A DNA stretch of 64,000 bases, taken from positions 15,242,876 through 15,306,875 of the forward strand of contig NC_057789.1 of the NCBI RefSeq assembly GCF_014905175.1. Direction: 5' to 3'. The DNA comes from Aphidius gifuensis. Taxonomy: Eukaryota > Arthropoda > Insecta > Hymenoptera > Braconidae. Both the position numbers and the translations under genes were made by a program. This document shows, one piece after another, positions 13,722 through 25,592 of this stretch. Position 1 is the first letter of the stretch. Every line of letters begins with the position of its first letter. The notes under the pieces are model-generated. The model saw only the letters and a list, made by a program, of their open reading frames with translations. It made no database searches and was not told the DNA's origin.

Positions 13722-14999
13722 TGATAATGAAAAACATTAATTTGTACATTCAGCTATATGTACGCCCCTGACTACACAGTATATACACTCCTGAACACTA
13801 TACACTTACCTCTCATAAACGACTATAGACATTTAGTTGTGTTTTTCGTCGCATGGTGCGTACAAGTATCTTCCGACTTTATTAAGGGATGGCACATATA
13901 CACAAAGTCATATGATAAAAATTTAAAAATATTAAAATAATAAAAAAATATCAGATATGTAATAATTATTTTATCTAAATGAAAAATATAGTTTGGTGAG
14001 GTAACTCTATTAATAATCATCTTAATGATATTGAATGATGAAGCATTTCAGAATATCAAAATAATAATAACATAATTATTATATTTGAATTATAGTCCTA
14101 GTTCATAAAGAGCTCACTTTGATGGTTATAAATAATAATAATATCAATAATAATGATAATAATAATATGAAATGATAATAAACTCCAATGTATTCAAAAT
14201 AAAAATAACATTATTTATACCCATATTTACATTGATAAAAGTAAAAATACGATAATCATAATAATAATAATAAATTAAAAAATATTGAAATGATATTACA
14301 TATATAGTTATTGTTATATTTAAATTATAGCTCCAGTTAAAAAGATAACTTTTATAATAATAAAATAATAACAATAAAATATTCATCGAATAATAATAGG
14401 AATAATGTTAATAATATTATTTAAATAGTAGAGAGAGTTTGGAAAACTTAATAATAAGTATTTAAAGTATCATTGAATAATATCTTATAAATGTTAAGTG
14501 TCATTTACCGATGTCTTAACTCTTATAAAAATATTTCAAAACACTTGTGTTCTACATTCAAAAATATGTAAACAACCATATGGGTCCCCATGCCTTATAC
14601 TACAGTGACAGTATATCTATATATTATTCATGCTTTTTTGGGTGCGTGCGCATGAATTTAAAAGTCAGTTGCTGCTTTGCTTACATGTCACATAGATATA
14701 TTAGTATCCATTGGAACTTCTATGTCAGATGTACAGTAGTATATAATATGACAATAATAAAATAAACAGTAAAGTCATTCAATAATAAAAAATTAATTAA
14801 ATTTTTAAATACATAAGTATATGAAAGAATTTTCTTATGAAATAACAAGTGCATTTAATAAAGATATTCGAATCATAGGGTTGTTTATAATAAGGGTTGT
14901 TCAATAATTTTCCATTAATATCAATGTTTAAATAATAAGGGTTGTTTATGAAATAATATTCGTATATACGAATACACAGAGTCTGATTTGAACACTAGC
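13722..14999. other. AT-rich intergenic DNA without a supported gene
   Basis: Beyond the palindrome edge the sequence is mainly ATA/AAT-rich. Two stretches (about 13757-13940 and 14547-14768) are less AT-rich and hold 60-72 codon open frames with no recognised domain and no splice context. I see no RNA gene or element boundary. Confidence 0.5.
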
Positions 15000-15138
15000 A
15001 CTACAAACATGGCCGCCCTACACTAACACGTACTTGACTTACACACATTCTCCATCCAAACTTCTGTTGGGACTTTTGCTGCCGCTGGAGCGCTATAGAC
15101 ACTTTACAGAACATGGTTGCACTACACTCACACATATT

Positions 15139-15170
<32 letters not shown>

Positions 15171-15350
15171 GACACACATACTTACCTCACACACATTCTC
15201 CATTCAAACTTTTGCTGGGACTTTTGCTGCCGCTGCAGCGCTATAAACATTTTACACTACCAAAACAAGACCCGCCCTACACTAACACTTGTTTGGCTCA
15301 CACACATTTTCCATTCACACTTCTGCTGACACTTTTGCTTGTAGTCTGCT
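15000..15350. repeat. Degenerate tandem repeat with a (CT)n microsatellite
   Basis: Three imperfect copies of a unit of about 120 bp, each with CTACACT, CACACATTCTCCAT, and CTTTTGCTGCCGCTG followed by AGCGCTATA, start near 15007, 15115 and 15270. A (CT)n run lies in the second copy (about 15143-15169). Open frames across it follow the repeat and are not genes. Confidence 0.75.
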
Positions 15351-15383
15351 TGCACCTATGCGCGCGCACACATCACAAAATAA

Positions 15384-15700
15384 TATTTAAAAAAAAAAAA
15401 TAATATTATTATTCATATATATACATACGTACATATATAAATAATAATAACAATAAATAAATAATAAAAAAATATATATGTAATAAAAAAATAATTATTA
15501 TAATAATAATAATAAATAATAATAATAAATAATAATAATAATAATAATAAATAAAATAATAGGGGTAGTTTTTTAAGGGTAGTTTTTTTGAGGGTACTTT
15601 ATCAGGGTAGTCGCGTATGGGCCCCGCGGAGTTTGTAGGTGCTCGAGGGGGGAACGCGAGCAAGCGGCACAGAGGGAAAGGGGGCAGGTAAAAAAACGAC
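15384..15700. other. ATA-trinucleotide tract abutting a GC-rich island
   Basis: An ATA/AAT microsatellite (about 15395-15557) passes abruptly into about 140 bp that is strongly GC-rich for this window, with repeated AGGGTAGT/AGGGTACT words and GGGCCCCGCGG. The sharp change in composition suggests an insertion edge or a foreign fragment. No coding feature is supported here. Confidence 0.5.
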
Positions 15701-15915
15701 TCCCAAAACCGGTTTTTTCGTGGATCGTATACCATTTAACAGCACGCTGCCCGCTATCTCTCCCTATACTCTACTTATCATCTCAATTTATGGACTCTTA
15801 CTTGTGCATTGGATAATGTACAAAAATTGAGAGCATGGTTCCGAACTACCTGAGGATCAGTTTAATCATTGAAAAAATCGATTCAGCTATTTTGTCATCT
15901 TGAGAGTCTGGAAAA

Positions 15916-16098
15916 ATGGCAATAGAAGATATTGCAAATTTACCAGAGAGATATATTTTTCTGCTTACACCAAACTCAATTGATGCTGTCTGGGACAAAT
16001 TGCCAGAAAAATTTAAAACAAAAAACGATTTTCTTCAATATAAACGCTTCATTGAACAACATCATCATCAAGACAAAACATCAGATGAATTTCAGTAA
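15916..16098 (+). CDS. Small hypothetical protein, 60 aa
   Basis: A clean ATG frame of 60 codons with balanced residue use (MAIEDIANLPERY start, then hydrophobic and acidic residues, His cluster near residue 49). The composition is more protein-like than the surrounding AT-driven frames. I do not recognise the family and see no signal peptide or membrane segment. It ends about 60 bp before a dispersed repeat also present at 44.56 kb, so it may be a leftover of that mobile family. It could also be chance. Confidence 0.3.
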   Translation: MAIEDIANLPERYIFLLTPNSIDAVWDKLPEKFKTKNDFLQYKRFIEQHHHQDKTSDEFQ

Positions 16099-16158
16099 TA
16101 TATAAGGAGAAAATAATATATACAACAATTTTTTTTTTCATGTACATCATTTGATTTC

Positions 16159-16420
16159 TTTTTTAGGGAATTTTAATTTCCTATTGTTTTCGCTTTTCTT
16201 CTGGACCCCCCCCCCCCCCTAAGAAATTTTCTAAGTCCCTTAATCTCAATACAATAAATATGGAAAATATCAGTAAATATAGAGGAATAATCACCGAATA
16301 TAAAGAAAAATACGATAATTATAGAAAAATATAGAAAATTATAGAAAAATATCAAGGAAAAATTACTGAATATAAAAAAAAGTACGATAAATATAGAAAA
16401 TAACAGTAAATATTGTAATG
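16159..16420. repeat. Dispersed repeat with poly-C tract and minisatellite, copy 1
   Basis: The segment starts with TTTAGGGAATTTTAATTTCC, continues through a CTTTTCTTCTGGAC word and a C13 run, then a minisatellite of about 35-40 bp built on GAATATAAAGAAAAATACGA. The same order occurs at 44562-45150, so this is a second copy of a mobile or duplicated unit. Confidence 0.75.
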
Positions 16421-18639
16421 TCCGGTGGTTAAACGCCTGAACTTTTTCTTTTTTTTTATTTAATAAAATATATAATATCAGGGTGTATTTTGGCAATCCT
16501 AACTCCATCTAACGCACGACAAGTGTATTGCGTTGGAAGGATTTAGAGACCTTGCACCCTCGAATAAAATGTAACACTGACCCTAAGGTCAGTTGGGAAC
16601 AATGCTTATTTGCAAAGAAATGATTAATAATACATTAATAAAATGAATGATACCGATAGAATCCTGAAATTATAAGGATTCTGTCGATACCACTCATATA
16701 ATTTCCCAATAATTAGAAATAATATCAAATAATAAATTAAAGTCGGACCATATAGGCCGACTAATAAGACACAAGCGACATAAGGAAAATGGAAAATGAA
16801 CCAAGGAAAACCGAACATCCCCGAACGATGCCCTCTCTCCATTATGGATTTTTCCATCGATGAGGATTCTGTGGGATGTTAGTCGACCAGGACACCGCTC
16901 TTCCAGCTCTATTATGTTATGTCAAGAATATGCTCCTTGAACATAAGCAAATTATTGGTTGAATTATTATATTAAAAATATAATAACTCGACCATCGTAT
17001 CGGGATATGCTCCCTGATACTACTATATTCAAAGTAAACTTGTTAATTCCAGATTATGCACCTGGAATTAATTTATTACTGCTTCGTTTTGATCCAGTCC
17101 TTTTCAGGTAAAGATCGGGTGCAGCTCGTACATTTATATGACTGTAGGGTTGTAGTTAAATAAAATATACCAATGCATGTAACTTAAAATTATATTTATT
17201 GTTGAAAACCAAAATAAAGTAAATGAAATTATTACTATGATCATTCAATATATGATCTTACATTAATCGAAATATGTAGAAAAGATGAAGATTATTAATA
17301 ATAAATTATTCTTACGTTGTTGGTATACGAGCGGTACGAATTGGTTGGCGTGAGTTTGTAAGTCAATTGATTCTTACTATTATTTTAGAATGCTATTTGA
17401 TTTCTGTAGAAAACAACGATCTGAGGTCTGGACAAGACTAACTAATTAACACAAAAGAACCAGATTATATAGTCTCCCATCTCTCATTTCGGATTCTAAT
17501 TTATTGATTTTTATTACCCAAAAATTCTCGTGACAACAATTATATATATAAAATTCTTAGAACAGCTATAAAGTAAATTCAAAGAAATATACAATGATAT
17601 CCGGATCAAATATATCATGAGTAAACTGACATTAGAATTTCAGTTTTACGACCTTTTTATGGGCGTCAAACTATCTGGATTCTCAGTAATTTAAATTGTA
17701 TTGTATTGTCTAGTTGATCTTAAAGGTCGAGGACATCCATCGATGACTTCACCTTCGCGACGATAATAGAATTAATGCACGGCAGTTGCGTACGTGACCC
17801 AGGGGGAACACTAAACCGGTTCCTCTATCGGTATTGACACTTGACCTAATGTTTACGTATACCAACATGTAAAAATTTATACTTATATATTTATTTTCAT
17901 ATTATATACTTAATTGATATAAAAAATTTTGTAAAGTCATAACAATTAGCTTTGGCACTTTGCCTCGACAAATTTTAATTGTCTAAAGAACTCAGAATAA
18001 TTTTTACAAAACAGCAGCACAAATTGTAAGTTTAATTTTCATTCAATATTTTATTGAATTATTTTATTAAATTGTTCTCAAATATATTTATGTAACATTT
18101 GGTTATATAAATTGATAATCTAAATTCATTTGAATTGTCTTAACTTAAAATTGTAATAATCTTCGACCGCATGGTCTAAGGATTTCCTGCTCGAGTAACT
18201 TAAATTCAATTACACGTTTTCGTGTTAATCTAACCATTTAAATAAATATTGAATGATTTAAATTATAATTTGTTGCATTAAATGACTGAATTATTTAATC
18301 AAACTAATTGAATATTTAACTATAAAAATTACGACCACATGGTCCAAAGTTGTTGCTACCACGTTTTACGCCGCAAAAAGCTATCCTACCGTAGCACATT
18401 AGTGTAAATTCAGTGTTATAACAAAAGTTAATTTAATATATGTGTCTGGTGTAAATTACATATATTACACATATATATATAAGAGTCCTGTCTATATAGA
18501 TAGATATATGTAAATCAAGTTAATTATTTTATTTGTAATAAAATAATTATTGTAACCTGTCACACAAAAGTCAAGGTCAAGGTACACAATCAAGGTCCAC
18601 GTCAGGCCTAATATCAACTAGCCTTTACTCAGCATACAT
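16421..18639. other. Unclassified non-coding region, possibly a decayed retroelement
   Basis: About 2.2 kb without a supported gene. It is less AT-rich than the surroundings in several patches (near 16500-16620, 16850-17150 and 17690-17850), with repeated words such as GATATGCTCC/GAATATGCTCC and CATGGTC. A TG start near 16419 hints at a long-terminal-repeat-like unit, but I found no matching end or target duplication. Confidence 0.35.
16624..16857 (-). CDS. Hypothetical small membrane protein, 77 aa
   Basis: An ATG frame in which residues of about 17-55 are strongly hydrophobic and could form two membrane segments, followed by a short polar stretch and another hydrophobic tail. It lies in one of the less AT-rich patches. 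There is no recognised family, no promoter and no neighbour that explains it. It may be fortuitous. Confidence 0.2.
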   Translation of the reverse strand: MEKSIMERGHRSGMFGFPWFIFHFPYVACVLLVGLYGPTLIYYLILFLIIGKLYEWYRQNPYNFRILSVSFILLMYY

Positions 18640-19410
18640 ATTATTGGTAAAGTTGGTGGTAATTTATTGAAATATCGTAGCCAGATTACTTATTAGACAA
18701 CCAATATTGCCCTATAAAATAATCCTGCTAGATATGTATTTTAATTAGCCCTGTTTATCCTGCTCACCAAAGAAACATTAGAAGGGTAGGGAGACGATTT
18801 TGCGTAATGTAGGGAGAGGTAAAAAGGAACCTGGAAAATACGCGAAAATGTAACACAATAACACAATAGAAATAACTTTAAACAACGCCTGTAATTCTTA
18901 TATAAGTCGGAACACAATTTATTTTAATATATAAACAAGTTACCCTTTACATGATAATTCAACACACAAACCCTTAAATTAATTAGTCTTCATATAAAAA
19001 TAGTTGCGCGTCGCGTGAAAAGAGAGACGCTAAAACCATGCGGTCATTACGGAGTCAGTGATTAGTAATTATTTAAATACAAAAACGACCCTCAATCAAC
19101 GACATACGAAGCCCGAAACATTCACGACGGGATTGAGAAGCAATCCAGTCATTAATTAGACAGAACACTGACTCTAAACTTGACGCAACGATGACGCGTG
19201 GTTTTTACACAAGTTAAGTTATACAAATTTATAATTGCAAAACAAACACTGAATTAAATTTATTTAATAAAGGTACTTACATTGGTTGTGGATGTTTTAA
19301 TTTATAAATCTGGTGACGGCGTGTACCTTGGTTTGACCTTGAATTTGGCTCGTGTACAACAGGTTGGCTTGGTTATTTTATTGCCAATTTAATAACGATG
19401 TGAAAATATA
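18640..19410 (+). repeat. Dispersed repeat family, copy A
   Basis: This stretch recurs in inverted orientation at 35235-36880. Shared blocks include GCCCTATAAAATAA, a TAGGGAGA block, GAGGTAAAAAGGAACCTG, CGGGATTGAGAAGCAATCC, GACGCGTGG, and an AAGGT-rich end near 19335. No open frame is conserved between the copies, so this is a non-coding TE or fragment. The 3.0 kb TIR element begins just beyond its right edge. Confidence 0.75.
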
Positions 19411-20721
19411 TATATATTAGGGTGGTTCTTATTTGGGTGATGGCAAAATTTTCATCGTGCGGCCCCCTAATATCGTTGAAAAAAAATTAAAAAAGATTTT
19501 GAGCTATATAAGAAATTTTTATTTTTATCCTAACCACCCCCTGTAAGAGGGTGAAGTTTCCCATTTGAAATACATGGGGTTTTCTTACTTAGACGTAAGA
19601 ATCGATCTAAAAGCGTCAATTATGCATGGAAAAAATCTTTTATTAGATTAAATCATCGAGACTGAAGTCTGCTTCGAGATAAAAAAAAAAAAGTTATATG
19701 GGTCATTCCATAATTTTTTTATTACGCTAAAGTTTTTTTTTTTTGTTCGATTTCGCTAGTTTTCAACGTTTTCAATATAATATGAGTGTTATAACATTAT
19801 ATTTTATATATTTGATGAAAAAAAATTCCAAATAAAAAAATCTATGGGTCATTACACGTAAATTTATAAAATGGGTCATTTTTGTACACACGTTTCATGT
19901 ATTACAAATTATAAGTTATAAAAGACTACAAATATTGAATTTTCAAATTCGATTGCATGATGTGTATAAACCATGGAGTTGAATAAGAAGTGTGAGCTTT
20001 GCCTTTTTACTGTGTTGAAGCATAGGCTGTCGCTGAAGCCTAAAATTTCGGAGTAAGTCAGTTCGAAAACTGCTGACATCAGCCCTGCACCAAAAAAAAA
20101 GACAGAACGAAATATTCTTATTCACTCTAGCCCGTTCATCTATGTTTGAATACCTCCTTGGGCTATTCAGGTGCAGTTTAATTATTAATATGGATTAACT
20201 GATCGAAATATCCAATAACATCTTATTTTTCTTATTTTTCAATAAAATTAAAGGTCATCTTATAACTCAAATTGTCATTTCTTGCAAATCTATTTATAAT
20301 TTCTTTAAGTTGAAACAAAAATTTTAATTTTAAAGGATTTTGTCGATTTTTCTCCGAATATGAGAATGCTTCGAAATTTATACAGTAGATTATTGAAATA
20401 CTAATACATTCTATGTAATTTTTTGGTAATTGTTTGGATGCTTGTTATTTTTTTATAAATTATCAAAGTTGGCAACTTTCACCATAGGCTATTATAGAGA
20501 ATGCGACTTTTGTCAAAAAAAAGTCCATTAAAATAGCAATATCTCTAATCAACAATATGACAATGTAAAAAAATAACTATCGGGTTATAAAATGAGGCAA
20601 GACAAAACGTATGGACATAAAATAAAAGAGGTTTGGAGCTTAGTTTTTTTACAATTAATAATTCAAGTAAAAAAAAATAGGTTTTGATCAGGAATTATTG
20701 AGAAATCACTAGAGACCTTTT

Positions 20722-20940
20722 GTGGATGACTTAGAAACACAGTATTTTTATGAGTGCGAAAAAGACAGAAAACAGAAAAAAACTGTTGACTTACTCTTCG
20801 ATTTAAAAAATCGACAGAACCTTTTAACGTGCTTTCAATTGCACCCTATTCAAGAATTAAATAGACAAATAAATCAATTAAATATTATCCAAAAGTTCCT
20901 TTCAAATACATTAATTCATTCTACTAATAATACATTCTAG
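20722..20940 (+). pseudogene. Possible N-terminal or middle remnant of the element's protein
   Basis: An open frame of about 72 codons without a good ATG start, with polar helical residues (ELNRQINQLN). It lies inside the TIR element upstream of a better remnant on the same strand. There is no domain I can name. Listed because its position fits a decayed transposase gene. Confidence 0.25.
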
Positions 20941-21640
20941 TCTAAATTAATTCCACAGCAAAATATTCTATAATCGATTGAAATATTTGAGGCTAATGGC
21001 TGAGAAATTAATTTAGACTACGAGTTATTTTATTTAGTCATATCCATTCCTTAGATACATTTGCCAATAGTTTTTTTTATGAATTATCAATGGAAAATGT
21101 TGCTAAGAAAAGAATGTAATCGAATAAATTAATTCGTAGTCTGATTTAATTTCTCGGCCATTTCCCGAAATAATTTCAATTTATTATAAAAAAAAAGGGC
21201 TACGAAATTAATCTAGACTGTTAATTAATTTATTTGCGGCTTTATTCTTTTCTTAGATACATTTGCCATAATTAATTAATTAAAAAAATATTTGCAAACG
21301 TTGCCGAGAAAAAAATGTAACCAAATAAGTTAATTTATAATCTAAATGAACTCTACAGCCATTTAACACGATAATTTCAACTTAATATAGAAAAAATAAC
21401 TGTGAAATAAATCTAGACTACGATGTAATTTATTTGGTTACATCCTCTCTTTAGGAACAATTGCTGATAGCTTTTTTATTAATGAATCATGGCAAAAATA
21501 GCTAAGGAAAGGGTGTAACCAAATAAATTAATCCGATGCCTAGATTAACTTTACAGCAATTTTTCCTATATTAAGTTAAAATTATTGTATCAAACGGCTA
21601 TGGACTTAATTTAGATTATAAATCAATTTATTCTTTCTTC
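20938..21640. repeat. Three tandem about 200 bp foldback units inside the transposon
   Basis: Units start near 21014, 21213 and 21413 (TAGACTACGA-type words). Each is itself palindromic: TTTATTTGGTTACATCC and TCTTTAGG in the left half meet CTAAGGAAAGGGTGTAACC in the right half. The copies have diverged in sequence but keep the stem, so the structure repeats better than the letters. Confidence 0.75.
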
Positions 21641-21670
21641 GTTTTTATATTGATGAAAGATTTTTAGAAG

Positions 21671-21904
21671 TTGATTGATCTCTATAGTCATAGTGATATC
21701 AATTACAAAAGAGGTTTGAAAACAGTGACGGAGTTGAGAGCCGTCAATGCTGCTGCTAAACGAGCTGTTTGCCTGTTTGATGAATACAATTCAATAATAA
21801 CACAAAATGAAGATCAAAAGCGATTTGTCATACAGATTGTGTCAGAATACCGTTTCCTGATGCAAAAAAAAAACAACGGTCACGTAGAAATTAAAAAAAA
21901 ATAA
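21671..21904 (+). pseudogene. C-terminal remnant of a transposase-like protein
   Basis: An open frame of about 77 codons with no ATG at its start. Residues TELRAVNAAAKRAVCLF, then EYNSIITQNEDQKRF and VIQIVSEYR, resemble the C-terminal helix region of uncharacterised proteins that recur with insect DNA transposons. This is a family recollection rather than a search result. It ends in a Lys-rich tail 106 bp before the right TIR, where an element's last exon would be expected. The N-terminal catalytic part was not found intact. Confidence 0.5.
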
Positions 21905-22457
21905 ATAACTCAAAATGTATAAATAAATGTTTTTTGTTTTTTTCATTTCAAGACAATATTTAATATTTAATAATATTACAAATAGTTTAGAGTTGAACGA
22001 AATTTCGTGGAATGACCCATAGATTCTTTGATTTTTAATTTTTTTCTATCAAATATATGAAGTATAATGTCATAACACTCATATTATATTGAAAACGTTG
22101 AAAACTAGTGAAATCGAACAAAAAAAAAAAAAAATTTTAGCGTAATAAAAAAATTATGGAATGACCCATATAATTTTTTTTTTTTTATCTCGAAGCAGAC
22201 TTCAGTCTCGATGATTTAATCTAATAAAAGATTTTTTCCATGCATAATTGACGCTTTTAGATCGATTCTTACGTCTAAGTAAGAAAACCCCATGTATTTC
22301 AAATGGGAAACTTCACCCTCTTACAGGGGGTGGCTAGGATGAAAATAAAAATTTCTTATATAGCCCAAAAATTTTTTTAATTTTTTTTCAACGATATTAG
22401 GGGGCGGCACGATGAAAATTTTTCATCACCCAAATAAGAACCACCCTAATATATATA

Positions 22458-23271
22458 TTAGACCTGTCCAAAAAAAAAGAATTTTTTTGTTTGTACCCTC
22501 CTGAGGTCTAAATTTGATCTTTATGATGACACAAAAAAAAAAAATAAAAAAATTGTTTTCTTAGGATTTTTTTTGAGCCTGCTCATCGGGTTTTTGTATT
22601 TCCCATTTGATTAACACGCGCGCGTATGGCTGTATATCTTTGACTTTACATAACTCAGTCAGTTTTGATCAACTCAGAGAGTTGATATTAGTCTCATTTT
22701 TTAGCTCATGAAAATACCTTTAAATTGTCACTGTACATTTTCTTTGTACTGTTAATAGTTTTGTTTCAAGAAAACCTCAAAAACCATGACTTTATAGGTA
22801 TATGCAATTCAACTTGTAAACGTATTTTATTATTATTATTAGTAGGATAAGTATTATCATTCGAAAGTATAAAATTGTTAAGCTTGATAAAGAAAAAAAT
22901 TTTTATGTTCAATAAAATATGTTTAGCAGTTAAATTGCAAATCATAATTTAAAGCTTTTTTTGAGACGAAAAAAAAAAAAACAGTACAAAAAAAATGTAC
23001 AGTGACAATTTGAAGGTATTTTTATAAGCTACAAAATGAAACTAATATCAACTTTCTAGGATTAAAACTGACTGAGTTATGCAAAGTCAAAGATGTACAG
23101 CCATACGCGCGCGTGTTAATCAAATGGGAAATACAAAAACCCGATGAGCGGGTTAAAAAAAAATCCTAAAAAAAAAATTTTTTTATTTTTTTTTTTGTGT
23201 CATCATAAAGAACAAATTTAGACCTTAGGAGGGTACAAAAAAAAAAATTCTTTTTTTTTGCACAGGTCTAA
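22458..23271. mobile_element. 814 bp MITE with about 293 bp terminal inverted repeats
   Basis: 22458-22752 pairs with 22981-23271. Tips are TTAGACCTGTCC and GCACAGGTCTAA; arms include CACGCGCGCGTATGGCTGTA and CACTGTACATTTT. It starts 8 bp after the preceding transposon, inside the same TATATA tract, and is flanked by TATATA on the right. There is no coding capacity. Confidence 0.85.
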
Positions 23272-23289
23272 TATATATAGGTATATTAA

Positions 23290-24147
23290 CAAAAAGGTTT
23301 CAAAAAAAAATTATTTACATGATAAATTAGTAAACATTCAAGTTAAACAAAATATATACGATCACTGGAGAATCAGTGAAAAAAGTTAATGAACAATACT
23401 CATTAATAAATAATAAAGAAATAATGATACCAGTAGAAGCTAATATGAAATTCGAAGATGATGAGGAAAATGAAATTATACCAAAAATTGATTTCGAATT
23501 TAAAAAAATACAAGAAATTATACATCTACCAATTAATTCATTTGCAGGTAAAATTATTTTGGCAAAAAAAAAATATAATATGACTTCAACAACAACTAAA
23601 ACGTTGAATCCTGATTTAACCGAGGGAAAAAAGTAAATCAAATAAATAAAATCGGATTCGACCATTTCATAAATAAATATTTGACATTGACAGTCTAAAA
23701 TCATGGTACAACAAAATTAGTAAAAACAGAGAATTTTAAAAGTTAGAAGAAAGCGATTCCGGATATGAAGATGACCCATTAGAAGGAACAAGCAAAATGA
23801 ATGAATGGTATATTATATAACTAGTTCGTGAAGTAGGTGATTCTTGCACGATTTTGAAGGTGTCAATACGAGTCACCAGGAGTTGAGAACGAGCCGAAGG
23901 CGAGTTAAAAACGACCTGGTGACGAGTATGACACTACTTTTTGACACGAGGTTTGTAATATAGACGCCATTTTGCAACAATATAGTGCGTAAAGAAATAC
24001 TTTTCAACAAGAAATCGTGCGTAAAAGTATCTCTTTACGCACTCTAATTGGTGCGTAATGGCGTCTTTTACAAACAAAGTGTCAAAAAATTAAATAACTT
24101 TTAGTTGTAACAGTAATCATTGTAACGATAGAGAATGAAATAAATTT
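23290..24147. repeat. Degenerate module downstream of the capsid gene, copy 1
   Basis: This segment matches 45160-46075 in the same order: ATATATACGATCACTGGAG, then CCAGTAGAAGCTAATAT, AAAACGTTGAATCCTGATT, GATGACCCATTAGAAGG and a GTAACGATAGAGAAT block, running into the last codons of the capsid gene. It contains an 86-codon plus-strand frame (23376-23636) rich in Glu, Lys and Ile with no recognised domain. The 45 kb copy keeps extra sequence in the middle, so copy 1 has an internal deletion as well as two foldback insertions. Most likely it is Polinton terminal or flanking sequence. Confidence 0.7.
23808..24092. mobile_element. Insertion of two adjacent foldbacks, absent from the 45 kb copy
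   Basis: Compared with 45985 the sequence here is interrupted by about 280 bp. The left hairpin pairs GTGTCAATACGAGTCACCAGG with CCTGGTGACGAGTATGACAC (about 23859-23931). The right one (23937-24090) has ends TTTTTGACAC...GTTTGTAA with an inner GACGCCATT and GTGCGTAAAGA stem. The other copy gives an approximate empty site. Confidence 0.7.
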
Positions 24148-25345
24148 TTAGTCACGAATTTGATCATGTAAAATCAAACAAAAAGCTGATGTTTGAGCTG
24201 GAAATTGTGTTGTTGATTCAAATTCAAGTCGAATATCTACTGGTCCAGATTTTAAAAATTCATTCTATTTTGAACAATCTATGACAATAAGTGGAGCTTC
24301 TTCCAAAATCTTTTGTCTTGTAAATAATGGTTGTGGTGTTTCTGTGTAATGGTAGGAAGCTTGGAAATATGCAAACATATCATATAACAATGAGAATTGA
24401 TTATGAGCAAAATCAATATTTAAATTTCCATAAGGATATGATTGTGAATTTAAAGACAGCTTAACATCACGCAAGTTACAATGATCAAAAACACTTGAAT
24501 TGTTTGTTACAGTTTTTTCGTCCTGTTTGGAAGCCTAAAATTATGTATCTCGGTTTTTCCAATTGTGTTGATGTTTTCACACTCCAATTTTGTTTTGTAG
24601 TTGCAGGTAATAGTGGATACTCGTATAATTCCCATGTACGAAAACTGATTGCTATGGATGGATCCTTGGCAATGTAATTTAAAAGTTGAATTTTCTGCTT
24701 ATCAGACACTTTGATATATGGAACAATCCATTCCACTTTTTGAAGTTTAATTTGTATTTTTTCGCCACTTTTTCCTTCCGCAGGTTGTTCTTGTAGACAA
24801 GCATTCGCATCACTATTTGCTCTTATTAGGATGAGTTTATGTTTTGCATTGATAATTTTTTTTTTATAATCTTCAGCAAATCCTAGCAGCAGGTTCAGTG
24901 GTATTGAAATATCAAAATAACAACTCGAATCGAATAATGATTCTTCATCAGACATTAACCATCCGGCAGTATCCAATAATGATTTTTGATTTGGACTTAA
25001 GGAAATATATCCTTTCATAAGAGTCGTAAGACCGACATTTTTGCTCCGATCAATTTCAATTGCATTTATCTCATAGCGAATTTCTTCAAACATGTGTGCT
25101 ATTGCCATTCGTACCAATGAAGTTGTTTTTGGCACAGATTTTCCGTCACTTGTAATAAATTGTCCAGTAGTATGTAGTGAACTTTTACTTGGCAGTACAC
25201 ATAAAACTTGATGTTGAATTCCAATCCGGATTTCATCGCTGTTATTAAATGTTGAAGAGCCATAGGGCTGATAAGCATGTAACTCACAATGGGCAATCGA
25301 TTCATCAAAAATGATCGGTTCTTATATACTTAAAATTTCATCCAT
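24148..25345 (-). pseudogene. Polinton double-jelly-roll major capsid protein, broken
   Basis: The family forms the hexon-like shell protein of Polinton/adintovirus particles. Recognisable blocks are SLLDTAGWLM, PLNLLLGFAEDYKK, SFRTWELYEYPLLP, STQLEKPRYIILGFQTGR, LNSQSYPYGNLN, and the C-terminal KSGPVDIRLEFES before CLILHD. Length is about 398 codons from the ATG at 25345, near what I expect for insect copies. Breaks: a TAA at codon 8 (near 25322), one extra A in an A-run near 24520 shifting the frame, and a TAG near 24262 in the C-terminal part. Otherwise the frame is open, so decay is moderate. It runs opposite to the integrase. Confidence 0.85.
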
Positions 25346-25592
25346 GGTATAATACAAAAAAAGCAACAAAATGACACTTTTATTTCCGTAGATGTTGTTG
25401 ACGTGGACTGAGACCGAGACTCTTGAGAAACTGAATACTCTGATGTGTTATCGCTTTGCTTCCTTGCTTTTGACTGATTTTTTTTTTTTGGCAGAATGTC
25501 TCGCATTTATTGCTTTGCCCAATTATTTTATTATTATGTTTATTCTCTTTTTCTTTTTTTTTAAAAAAAAACGATGCCCATATTTTTTTTTC
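25346..25592. other. Spacer between the two capsid-type genes
   Basis: About 250 bp between two minus-strand genes. It is T-rich on the plus strand with several homopolymers (near 25480 and 25550-25590). I see no further open frame. A promoter for the capsid gene could lie here, but no clear TATA box is visible. Confidence 0.4.

Larger units (their letters stand above)
19417..22449. mobile_element. DNA transposon with 437 bp terminal inverted repeats
   Basis: 19417-19853 is the inverted copy of 22011-22449. The ends read TTAGGGTGGTTCTTATTTGG and its complement, both lying within TATATA runs, which suggests a TA-type target. The arms contain ATGGGTCATT words and a CTTCACCCTCTTACAGGGGG block. 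The 2.16 kb interior holds transposase-like remnants and a tandem of foldback repeats. I did not match the tips to a named superfamily. The coding potential is broken, so the element is probably non-autonomous or dead. Confidence 0.85.

Noticed and set aside
15113..15403. Open frames with SLSLSLSL over the (CT)n tract.
   Set aside because: They are microsatellite and minisatellite readings without codon character.
16419..18422. A solo long terminal repeat starting TGTAATGTCC and ending near TATAACA.
   Set aside because: No flanking target duplication, no second copy in the window, and no primer-binding site could be shown.
24495..24677. A plus-strand frame inside the capsid pseudogene.
   Set aside because: It is the antisense of conserved capsid codons on the minus strand.
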